Positions 1 to 8,800 of a DNA stretch of 19,535 nucleotides are shown piece by piece. Below the pieces are notes generated by a model. The model ran no database searches and was not told where the DNA came from. It was given only the letters and a program-made list of their open reading frames with translations. The DNA comes from Desulfobacterales bacterium. GTDB lineage: Bacteria; Desulfobacterota; Desulfobacteria; Desulfobacterales; 4be13. Both the position numbers and the translations under genes were made by a program. Location of the stretch: assembly GCA_029934695.1 (NCBI GenBank), contig JAOZLU010000064.1, positions 1 through 19,535 of the forward strand. Reading direction: 5' to 3'. How positions within the stretch are numbered: position 1 is the first letter of the stretch; each line of letters opens with the position of its first letter.

Positions 1-507
1 GCCACTGAGGTGATATGAAGTGCCATGCTCCATAGGAGTCCACGATGTGCCGTCATAATGCAATATCGCGCCTGTTCGGATTTCAGTGTCCGGGTCCCAA
101 TTGCTCCCCACGGCAAAGACATCCGAGCCGGAACTGCCCCACACGCCACTGAGGTGAGCTGTTGTGCCGGAATCCATGGGAGTCCAGGACGTGCCATCAT
201 AATACAATATTGTGCCTTCAGCACCCACGGCAAAGGCATTCGACCCGGAACTGCCCCACACGCCTCCGAGGTAATTTGTTGTGCCGGAATTCATGGAAGC
301 CCACGACGTGCCGTTATAATGCACTATTGTGCCTTCAGTACCCACAGCAAAGACATTCGAGCCGGAACTGCCCCACACGCCATTGAGACGATTTCCATGG
401 GGCAGGGGATTCTGCCATGTCCAGTCTGAGGCGTATGCCGCAACCGGGAATGTGAGCAATCCTGTTATAACATAAAGAAATACTGCCAGTGATCTCAAAG
501 TTTTCAT
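1..507 (-). CDS. Secreted VWGSSGS-repeat (predicted beta-propeller) protein, 5' part only
   Basis: The reading frame is open from an ATG at 507 down to the left edge, so only the first 169 residues are visible. A signal peptide begins MKTLRSLAVFLYV and ends near AAYAS, so the product is exported. Mature sequence is a tandem repeat of about 39 residues with the core GVWGSSGSxVFAVG, then GTI, (H/Y)YDGTSW and MxSGT. The repeat period is exactly 117 nt for the first two units; the third carries a 9-residue insertion. Proteins with this repeat are common in Desulfobacterota and myxobacteria and are thought to fold as beta-propellers; their function is not known. An AAGGAG Shine-Dalgarno lies just upstream (about 517-522), which supports the start. 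The neighbouring units are nearly identical in DNA, so copy number could change by recombination. The C-terminal domains lie outside the window. Confidence 0.85.
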   Translation of the reverse strand, partial: MKTLRSLAVFLYVITGLLTFPVAAYASDWTWQNPLPHGNRLNGVWGSSGSNVFAVGTEGTIVHYNGTSWASMNSGTTNYLGGVWGSSGSNAFAVGAEGTILYYDGTSWTPMDSGTTAHLSGVWGSSGSDVFAVGSNWDPDTEIRTGAILHYDGTSWTPMEHGTSYHLSG

Positions 508-584
508 TTTTTTGGTCTCCTTAATTTTGTTTCAGTGTTTTTGTATCTGTTAAATTGGGCGATCAGACGCCCTTCCCCTTCACG

Positions 585-610
585 CTAAAGTTTCATTTTT
601 TGGCCTCCTT
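585..610 (-). repeat. Degenerate duplicate of the leader and start of the 1-507 gene
   Basis: On the minus strand an AAGGAGG (610-604) is followed at 7 nt by ATG (596), AAA, CTT and a TAG stop. This closely copies the ribosome-binding site and first codons of the real gene at 524-494, with single-base deletions. It can make only a three-residue peptide. It is best read as a decayed duplication of the gene's 5' end, although a regulatory leader cannot be excluded. Between the two copies, GGGCG (556-560 side) and CGCCC can pair around a short loop. Confidence 0.5.
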
Positions 611-658
611 TTCTGTGTGTTTGGCAAATTTCCCGCTCTGCATTCAGGTTCAAATTTT

Positions 659-687
659 TCAATAAAACTGAACTGTTTTGCAATCAA
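659..687 (-). promoter_or_regulatory. Candidate sigma-70 promoter for the 1-507 gene
   Basis: On the minus strand TTGATT (687-682) and TATTGA (664-659) are separated by 17 nt. Each matches the consensus imperfectly. The position, about 150 nt upstream of the coding start, is reasonable. No transcript evidence is available. Confidence 0.3.
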
Positions 688-709
688 ATGCTGACATTAT
701 CATGCTTGT

Positions 710-729
710 GGGGGATTGTCAAATCCCCC
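710..729. repeat. GGATT-N4-AATCC palindrome, copy 1
   Basis: GGGGGATT (710-717) and AATCCCCC (722-729) form a perfect 8-bp inverted repeat around GTCA. The same core recurs at 1283, 2543 and 19477 with different but still complementary flanks, so this is a member of a dispersed palindrome family. No gene lies between 508 and 1390; the rest of 730-920 is AT-rich with nothing recognisable. Confidence 0.75.
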
Positions 730-923
730 GCCTACATTCTGCATCCAGTGATTCAGAAATAAAAATTCATAAATGGCATACTGTCATCTTTCCGGTCAGC
801 AGTGGTCTGAACAGCGAACTCAGTTCAAATAATCACTGCAAAAAATATTTTTTTTCAAATTGCATTTGATTTTCTTTCATATTTGTGTCACATACGGACA
901 ATATCTTTTTGGCGTACATCCGT

Positions 924-947
924 CTCATATCCAGGCACGGATATGAG
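924..947. other. Perfect 9-bp hairpin upstream of an orphan ribosome-binding site
   Basis: CTCATATCC (924-932) pairs perfectly with GGATATGAG (939-947) around a 6-nt loop. It lies 12 nt before an AGGAGG (960-965) and an ATG at 974. It may be an operator or leader structure of a gene now lost. There is no T-run, so it is not a terminator. Confidence 0.5.
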
Positions 948-976
948 CAGTACAGGTACAGGAGGACAGTGTTATG

Positions 977-1164
977 CTGAATGTTCCTGGTTCTAATGGT
1001 TTTTGTGGTTTCCGATATGAACCGCAGATGAACGCAGACAGACGCTCACGGCCTGTGCAGGCGATCAGAGTGCGGGAGTATCAGCGTTCATCCGCGGTTT
1101 GCAGGGATCACAGCTGTCTGAAATCTTATGCAGCCACAAAATCCGTCAGAATCAGGAATGTTCC
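977..1164. repeat. MITE-like inverted-repeat element, non-coding
   Basis: The outer arms 979-1010 and about 1133-1164 are imperfect inverted repeats (roughly 25 of 32 positions pair; both contain TTCCTG-TTCT and TTTTGTGG). Inner arms at 1020-1035 (ACCGCAGATGAACGC) and 1083-1098 (GCGTTCATCCGCGGT) also pair. The inner motif belongs to a non-coding repeat widely dispersed in many bacterial genomes, which I recognise from its characteristic spurious translation. An 80-codon frame runs from 974 through the element, but its product simply mirrors the repeat. No transposase is present, so any movement would depend on an enzyme supplied elsewhere. The exact ends are uncertain, and no target duplication could be confirmed. 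Confidence 0.65.
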
Positions 1165-1227
1165 TTTGGAAATCAGATTTTCTGATTATCCGAGGTTTTA
1201 CAACTCGCAGGTCTGATTTTGAAGAAT

Positions 1228-1256
1228 AAGGAGGTAAATCTATGATGAAAACGTAA
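1228..1256 (+). other. Orphan Shine-Dalgarno and start codon with an immediate stop
   Basis: A perfect AAGGAGG (1228-1234) is followed at 7 nt by ATG ATG AAA ACG TAA (1242-1256), a four-residue frame. A pair of palindromic repeats begins 27 nt further on. This may be the leader of a gene whose body was displaced by repeats, or a very short leader peptide upstream of the gene at 1391. Confidence 0.4.
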
Positions 1257-1282
1257 GCGCAGTTTTGATTCATCTGCTTTTC

Positions 1283-1331
1283 CCGGATTGACAAATCCGG
1301 CGGAAACGGTTCGGGGTTGCCAATCCGAGCC
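1283..1331. repeat. GGATT-N4-AATCC palindromes, two in tandem
   Basis: CCGGATT (1283-1289) and AATCCGG (1294-1300) pair perfectly around GACA. Directly after it, CGGTTCGGGGTT (1307-1318) and AATCCGAGCCG (1322-1332) form a second, imperfect hairpin around GCC. The tandem arrangement and the GACA loop match the pair at 19477-19528. The repeat lies about 60 nt before the start of the DsbA-like gene. Confidence 0.7.
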
Positions 1332-1390
1332 GGGCGAATTGTGAGGAACTAAGATTAATGCAACAAAAATTTAAGGAGGGAACAATTATA

Positions 1391-2164
1391 ATGAAAAAGA
1401 TTGTATCTGGTTTTATCGTTTTTACGGGTGTTGTCATCCTTTTCAGTGCGATGACTGCCATTGCAGGCGAAATCGCCATTGATGGCAAAGTCACCATTGA
1501 CGATGACAAGCTGCGTGAAATTGTCAAGGAGGTGATCAAGGACAATCCCAAGCTCATCCTCGACACGATTAATGCTCATGTAAAGAAACAGAAAAAAGAA
1601 AAACAGGGAAAGCAACTGGAAGCAAGTTTTAAAAATCCGATAACGGATATTGTTGCAGAGCCTCATAATCCGTCAAAAGGGGCGGAAAATGCCCTGATTA
1701 CCATTATTGAATATACGGATTTTGAATGTCCTTACTGTTCAAAAGGTGTCAAAACGGTTAACCAGGTGTTGAAGAAATATGCCGGAAAAGTGAAACTGGT
1801 ATTCAAAAACAACCCGCTTGACTTTCATAAACAGGCAGTCCCCGCGGCTAATGCAGCACTTGCAGCCAACAAGCAGGGGAAATTCTGGGAATACCATGAT
1901 CTTCTTTTTAAAAATTCGTCAAAGCTGAATGAGGAACTGTTTGTCAAACTTGCCAAAGATTTGAAACTTGACATGGAGAAGTTTGACAAGGATCGGAATT
2001 CGGATGAGATCACAGATCAGGTGGAGCTTGAAAAGGCGGAAGCTGAATCGCATAAGTTAAGAGGGACACCCAGTTTTCTTGTGAATGGAATCGTGATCAG
2101 AGGCGCTCAGAATCTGGGGTATTTTTCAAAGGTCATTGATCGCCTTCTGTCAGAGGGAAAATAG
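1391..2164 (+). CDS. Exported DsbA-family thiol oxidoreductase (thioredoxin fold)
   Basis: The 257-residue product starts with a signal peptide (residues 1-26, cleavage near AIA-GE), followed by a charged helical segment at 36-80. A thioredoxin domain of the DsbA/BdbD type (Thioredoxin_4) occupies about 95-255. The active site is C113-P-Y-C116 in the context YTDFECPYC, and the cis-proline is in G-T-P227. Such proteins act in the periplasm or at the cell surface to oxidise or shuffle disulfides. I chose the ATG at 1391 because it follows AAGGAGGG at 1373-1380 and opens directly into the signal peptide; a frame-compatible ATG at 1358 lacks both. The next gene encodes a very large exported protein with paired cysteines, a plausible client. 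Repeat-rich DNA surrounds the gene on both sides. An isomerase or a dedicated maturation factor would look the same. Confidence 0.9.
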   Translation: MKKIVSGFIVFTGVVILFSAMTAIAGEIAIDGKVTIDDDKLREIVKEVIKDNPKLILDTINAHVKKQKKEKQGKQLEASFKNPITDIVAEPHNPSKGAENALITIIEYTDFECPYCSKGVKTVNQVLKKYAGKVKLVFKNNPLDFHKQAVPAANAALAANKQGKFWEYHDLLFKNSSKLNEELFVKLAKDLKLDMEKFDKDRNSDEITDQVELEKAEAESHKLRGTPSFLVNGIVIRGAQNLGYFSKVIDRLLSEGK

Positions 2165-2173
2165 GCGGCCATC

Positions 2174-2233
2174 AAACTGCAAGTTTGGCACTCCCGGCGC
2201 ACGTCTCCGGGGGGAGTGCCAAACTTCCAGTTT
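2174..2233. repeat. Long hairpin with 22-nt arms after the DsbA-like gene
   Basis: Arms 2174-2195 (containing AAGTTTGGCACTCCC) and 2212-2233 pair at 21 of 22 positions around a 16-nt loop. It starts 9 nt after the stop codon. There is no T-run, so it may protect the 3' end of the transcript or be another mobile palindrome. Nothing coding is visible between 2165 and 2802. Confidence 0.8.
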
Positions 2234-2327
2234 AGCTCCCTCGCATCTGAACCTGAATGAAATGTTTGGCACCTGTTTCCCCATGAAAGTTCACAAGGAG
2301 TGCAAAAATTAAGCGAAGCGGTTTTTT

Positions 2328-2359
2328 GCATCCCGCACAGGCGGGACAATGCGTTTTTT
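2328..2359 (+). terminator. Candidate intrinsic terminator
   Basis: TCCCGC (2331-2336) pairs with GCGGGA (2341-2346) around ACAG; the flanking GCA (2328-2330) and TGC (2350-2352) can extend the stem. A T-run follows at 2354-2359. It would end the DsbA-like transcript and separate it from the giant gene at 2803. Confidence 0.5.
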
Positions 2360-2375
2360 CCGAGTTCCTTAGTCT

Positions 2376-2402
2376 GGTGGGTTGCGCTGCGCTCCACCCA
2401 CC
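2376..2402. repeat. GGTGGGT palindrome, copy 1
   Basis: GGTGGGT (2376-2382) pairs with ACCCACC (2396-2402) around a loop rich in CGCTGCGCT. The same arrangement, with a CGCTTCGCT loop, is found at 13791-13818 inside the end of a PIN toxin gene. This motif type is dispersed in many bacterial genomes. Confidence 0.65.
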
Positions 2403-2522
2403 CTGCATCTCAGTGGTAGTGGGATGTTCTTTTTTAAAAATCGCCTAACAACAAGTGGATATGTGTGAATTATGTTTGATCTGAAAATATTGTCATCAAG
2501 AGAAAGTGAGAGAGTTGAATGG

Positions 2523-2627
2523 AAATCCGAACCATTGTGAGGTGCGGGGGATTTGCCAATCCCCCGCAAGCATCATATAAGACTGCTCGGCTCGGCCTCT
2601 GCTGCAAATCCGAACCGTAAGCATCAT
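2523..2627. repeat. Filled and empty copies of a short repeat around a GGATT palindrome
   Basis: AAATCCGAACC at 2523-2533 and AAGCATCAT at 2568-2576 are separated by 34 nt containing a perfect palindrome, TGCGGGGGATT (2543-2553) with AATCCCCCGCA (2558-2568). A second copy has AAATCCGAACC at 2606-2616 and AAGCATCAT at 2619-2627 separated by only GT. The two copies look like an occupied and an unoccupied site. Confidence 0.7.
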
Positions 2628-2709
2628 TGCTATCTTTAGTTAATATCAATCAAAAATTTTGTGCCGTGTAATATATCTGAAATTTTTGTGTAATATTATT
2701 TAAAATGAT

Positions 2710-2738
2710 TTGAGATTGCAAAAAAAACATGATACACT
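2710..2738 (+). promoter_or_regulatory. Candidate sigma-70 promoter of the giant adhesin-like gene
   Basis: TTGAGA (2710-2715) and TACACT (2733-2738) are spaced by 17 nt in AT-rich DNA, 65 nt before the start codon. The predicted leader of about 55 nt ends in AAAGGAGG (2789-2796), six nt before ATG. The -35 box matches the consensus in five of six positions. Confidence 0.5.
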
Positions 2739-2802
2739 GTAAACATTTTTTAAGGTCTCTTGAAAATTAAATTTTTTATAACTTTTTTAAAGGAGGTATA
2801 TT

Positions 2803-5800
2803 ATGAAATCAGGATTGACGGCACTTTTTACGTTGGTTATGTTTCTGTCCTTACTTATTTTCTCAATGGCATCCCACGCAGAAGAAAAGCTCTATCCCCT
2901 TGACAGCGATACAGATGCATATTATTTCGGCGGGTCTGTTTCCATATCAGGCATTTACGCCATTATTGGGGCAAACGGTGTGGATCAGAGTGCCGGTGCC
3001 GCATACATCTTCCAGCGCGCCAGCAATGGCAGTTGGGCCCGGCAGCAAAAGCTGATCGCAGACGCAACATTCAGAGACTCTTCCGACAAATTCGGCACAT
3101 CCGTTTCCATATCCGGCGTTTACGCTATTGTAGGCGCTCCGTATGATGATGATGACAACAACGGCTCGAATTCCGGCTCGGCTTATATATTCAAACAATC
3201 CGGCACAGTTTGGAACCAAGAATGCAGAATTAAGGCAACAGACGGCGCTCGCGATGATTTTTTTGGCGGTTCTGTATCTTTATGGGGCGATTACGCCATT
3301 GTGGGAGCTGCTTATGATGATGACAAAGGTTCTGAATCTGGTTCTGCTTATATCTTCAAACGTGAGGGAACTTCCTGGATCGAGGAAGAAAAACTGATTC
3401 CCGATGAAGATGACAGAGAGAGTGGGGATTATTTTGGATCATCTGTATCCATATCCGGCCAGGATTCGGAATGGTACGCCATTGTGGGCGCGCATCTGAG
3501 CAACGATGCTGACACCAATACCAATTTTGGTGCTGCATACATATTCAAAAAAGAAAATGAATCATGGAAACATACGAAAAAACTGACCGCGGACGACGGT
3601 GCGACAGGCGACAATTTTGGCAGGTCTGTGTCCATATCCGGACAAAACTCCCAATGGCGGGCCATTGTGGGCGCTGATGGAGATGATATTATGGATGCGG
3701 ATGGAGATGAAAAAACTGACTCGGGATCAGCCTATATATTCAGACTTGAAAACAGCAGCCTCTGCCCGAGTTGTGGAAACGATACATGGACCCAGCAGGC
3801 AAAACTGACCGCGGGAGATGATGCCGCAGCAGGGGATCGCTTTGGAAGGTCTGTTGCCATTTCCGGCGACCACGCAATTGCAGGAGCTTACCAGAATGAT
3901 GACAGGGGAAACAACGCCGGCGCAGTCTTTATTTTTGAATATCTTGGAACCGGCATAGAAGGTGAGACCTGGAACTTGCAGGAGAAAAAAACAGCCGCGG
4001 ACGGTGACTCCGGCGATGCTTTCGGCAGTTCCGTGTCCATATCTGATTATTTCTCCATTGCAGGGGCACCGGGTGCTGACAATAATGTCGGTTCAGCCCG
4101 TATTTATAACGCAACGGGCGGTGGCGGCACTCTCCCTCCGACTATTCAAAATCCGGGAGATCAGACCCTCTCCCAAAACACCAGCAAAGATATCAGTGTC
4201 ACCATATTCGACTTTGACACGCCAGCTAATGGGCTGAGTGTATCTGTATCAGCCTATTCTGAGGATTATCCCGGGCTGATTCCCAACAACACGACCAATA
4301 TCCGTATCACCCACGATACAGGCGACGAATATATTCTGCACATCAGTCCGGCAGCCAGTCAGGCCGGCACAGCAACAATCACCGTCACCGCAGACGACCA
4401 TGACAATTCTCCCCGGAGCATCTCCTTCACCCTCAGCGTCAATGATCCCCCTTTAATCAGCGGCCTGCCTGAGTCGGTCGCCATCAATGAGAACGATTCC
4501 ACCGAGCAAATCCGATTCACATTGGAAGATTCTGTGACCTCACCCGCTCAGATCACCGTGTCCGGTGATTCATCCGACATTTCTTTGGTTCCGGCGGGCA
4601 GCATTTCTTTCACCGGAACTGCTGAAACCCGCTTTGTGACCGTTACCCCGGCATCCGGGATGACTGGCTCCGCGGAGATCACCATCTCGGCCAAAGACAC
4701 AGACGGTGACACTTCCTCGGAAACCTTCACCCTCCTCGTCAACGGCGCACCCGGCATATCCGGGATAAAATCCGAAGAGGTTACAGATGAGGACGTGCCG
4801 GTGTATATCAATTTCACAGTTGATGCTGAAACCGCAGCAAACCCGTTTGACATCTCTGCCGCATGGTTTTCCATGAATATGTCCGAAGCAGGCCTCACCA
4901 TAATCGGTACCGGGAACAGCCGCCGCCTTGATATCATTCCTCCCACAAATGAATTCGGAAACGCCTGGATCAGTGTATCCGTGCGAAATTATGAAGGAGG
5001 GATCACCACAAAAACATTTTCTCTTGAAGTCAGACCGGTGAATGACAAGCCCACCGTGTCTGATCCTTCAGGCGGAACCGTCATAAATGAGGATACTGAG
5101 GCGACTTTCTCCTTTACGATGGGAGATGTGGATACGCGGACAAGGAACCTTACCCTGTCCGCGACCTCTGCAAACACCACTCTGGTCCCGGACCAGAATA
5201 TCAGCATCAGCGGTACCGACGCAGACCGCACCGTGACCATCAGCCCTCATGGCTATGGCACGGCGGATATCACGGTGAAAGTCAGCGACGGAAGTTTGGA
5301 GGATGAAACCACCTTCACAGTCACCGTTAACGCAAGACCTCTCATTTCTGGCCCTGGCGATAATCCGACAACAGACGAGGATAAGGAAGCGGATTTTTTC
5401 TTCGGGGTCAGTGATCCTGATGATTTTTCCGACAGTCTGACCCTGACCGCTGTGTCAGATGATCCCCTGCTCATCCCCAACAACACCCGGCACATCCAGT
5501 TCAGCGGCTCCGGTGAGAGCCGGCGTCTCACCATCACCCCCGGGGCCGACCAGTTCGGTCAGGCAGAGGTGACCGTGACCGTGAGCGATGACAACGGCGC
5601 ACAAAGAGAAACCCGATTTTTCCTTACGGTGAAACCAATAAACGATCCGCCGACTGTCTCCTGGATCGGGCCTCAGCAGAGCGAGGAGGACGGCTGGACC
5701 GATAAAATTGCCTTTACCGTCACAGATGTGGAAGGCGGGAGTCTGACGCTGAAAGCCGCTTCCGGGAATCTGAATCTGATTCCTGACAGCAATGACAATA

Positions 5801-8800
5801 TCCGCATGGACGGCTTCGGCGGAACCAATTACCCGATTTATGCCGAGCCTGGCGTTCCGATCCCCGTTGACCTGACCCTTCTGCCAGCCTCAAACCAATA
5901 CGGCACTGCCGATATCACGATAAGCGCAACAGACGCTCAGGACGCGACGGAGATCATCCGATTTCCCCTGACCATCGGCAGCGTCAACGATCCCCCGAGC
6001 ATCTCTGATATCGGGAATCAGACCACTGATGAGGATGTGACACTCTACGACATCTCCTTCACAGTGACAGACAGTGATCCGGATACGCTGACCCTGTCTG
6101 TCAGTTCAGATAATCCCGAGCTGATTCCTCCGGCCAATATCCGTATTATCGGAGTGAACGCCGATAACCAGATCAGGGTCCAGCGAGATATCCCCACCTC
6201 CCTAAATCTTGCGTTCACGCCTGTTCCGGATCAGTCAGGCACAGCAGAGATCACAGTGAACGTGGATGACGGAACCGCCACTGCCACTGACACTTTTGTT
6301 CTCACGGTTGAACCGGTGAATGACCCGCCTGAAATCTCCAACATTGAAAGAAACCTGACTATTACAGAGGATACTTCGGAAACTTTTTCTTTCATTGTTG
6401 GGGATCCGGACACTCCTGTTGAGTATCTGCGGGTGACAGTGACTTCGCCCAACACATCTCTTGTTCCCAGTCAGTACGCCAATATCCATGCCGAGGGGAC
6501 CGGTGCTAACCGCACCCTGTTTGTAAAACCGGCCAAAGACGCTGATACCAGCACCTTTGGCATAGCAGATATCACAGTGACTGTGACTGATGATCAAGAT
6601 GCCTCTGCGGAGGAACGTCTCTTTCTCCGTGTCAGTTCGGTCAATGATGCGCCCACAATCACCGGAACACCTGCTCTTACTGTGAATGAGGAGATTCCAT
6701 ATCTTTTCACGCCGAATGCGGATGATATTGACAATACAGCGGATGATCTCTTTTTCACCATTGAACACAAACCGAGCTGGGCAAATTTTGACGAGCAGAC
6801 CGGCGTGTTAAGCGGTGTTCCCGGGGACTCGGATGTGGGCAGAACCACCGGCATCGTGATCACTGTGACGGACCCCGAGGGAGAAAAAGCGGCCCTGCCC
6901 CCCTTTGACATTGAGGTGCTGAATGTGAATGATCCGCCGGTGGTTTCTGATATCGGCAATCAGGTCACAGACGAGGATGTTCCCACGGATCCGATCCGGT
7001 TTACCGTACAAGACCTCGAAGGGGGAAGGCTTCTGATTTCCGCGAGTTCATCTGATACCACTTTGGTTCCGAACAATGCCATTGACATTGGGGGATATGG
7101 TCCGAATTATGTGGTGACAACCCTTCCGGGCGAGGAGCGGGAACTGAGCGTCAGCCTCACCCCCGGTGCCAATCAGTCTGGAACGGCAACCATCACCATA
7201 AGGGTAAACGACGGCACCGACACCACTCCGGCCAACTTCTACCTCATGGTGAGACCGGTGAATGACGGCCCTGATATTTCCATGATTCTTAACCAGAGTA
7301 CGGACGAGGACACGCCAACCGAAAATATTGCTTTCACTGTCACAGACTCCGAAGGCGGCGTTCTGAGGGTGACCGCGGTATCAGATGTTCCTTCGCTGGT
7401 TCCCGAATCAGGCATTGATATCATCGGAACGGACAGCGAAGGCAGGATCAACGCATCCCCGGACCAGGCGGTCAGCCTCCAGATAAAAATTACCCCTGCC
7501 GAAGGGGAATCCGGAGAGGCGTTCATCACTGTGACAGCAGACGACGGAGATAAAACCGACACGACCAAATTCCTCCTCAGTGTCAACTATGTCAACAAGC
7601 TTCCTGTAATATCGGATATTCAAAGCAAAACTACAGATGAGGACACGCCTGTGGATGTCACCTTTACGGTCAGCGATATCGAAGGCGGAAACCTGCCCAT
7701 ATCAGTCCTGTCAGCAGACCCGACCCGGGTTCCCAATGATCCTGAGCATATCAGTATTATTACCGCATCCGCGGGGGGCGTGGGATTTGGCCCGAATTAT
7801 GTTCTCAGTCTGCCGCCAACCGGAAGCGAAGACATAACGGTAAGACTCACCCCTGCCGAGAACCAGACCGGTCCGGTTTCTTTCAGCGTGACCGTGAGCG
7901 ACAGCGGCAGAGATACGGATCCGAAAAATTTCTTTATCACTGTCAGGCCGCTCAACGATGCCCCTGTGATTTCCGGAATCCCCAATCAGAATACGAGTGA
8001 AGATGTGCCGGTGGAAAACATTCCTTTCAGCGTGGGAGATTCAGAAGGCGGCATGTTCGAGGGGGGAATACTGAAATTAGCCGTGACATCCTCCAATCCT
8101 GACCTGATTCCTGCGGACGCTGATCATATCCAGATCAACAGTGTTCCCCCGACAGGCTCGGGATTCGGAGCGAATCACGATACAAAACTCTCTCCGGGTG
8201 TTGAAAAGAGTTTCACGCTGACGCTTATTCCTGCGGAGGGCAAATCCGGTGTAGCCGCGATTACAGTACACGCGGATGACGGCAGCAGCACTGCGACTGC
8301 GACTTCGGAAAAGACTTTTTTTCTCACGGTGGACTATCTGTGCAAACTCCCGGTTCTCTCCGGTCTGTATAACCGAACAACCGCTGAGGACGAACCCATT
8401 GACATCATTTTTACTGTCAGCGATGTGGAGGGCGGGGGCCTGCCCATATCAGTGACATCATCTGACAGCGAGCTGGTTCCCAATGCACCTGAAAATATCA
8501 GCATTAACGGACTCGGACCGGATTATATTCTGACCATGGGGCCGGATGACGTGGAATACCCCATTCTCACGCTGACCCCGGCCTCGAACAAAGCCGGCAG
8601 CACAATGATCACTGTGACGGTGACGGACTGTGGCATTGAGGAGGTTAAGGAGTCATTCTATCTCACTGTGGGACCGAGGAACGACGCGCCGATACTCTCT
8701 CCCATCCCCAATTATCGCACCACCGAATGCGCCGAAAATGATGAAACATGCGACGTTGACGTGGCTTTTACCGTGAGCGACTTGGAAGGGGGGCTTGTGA

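Noticed and set aside
974..1216. 80-codon plus-strand frame with a good ribosome-binding site
   Set aside because: Its translation follows the inverted-repeat element (the NADRR and YQRSSAV pattern is a known artefact of a dispersed repeat), so it is treated as non-coding.
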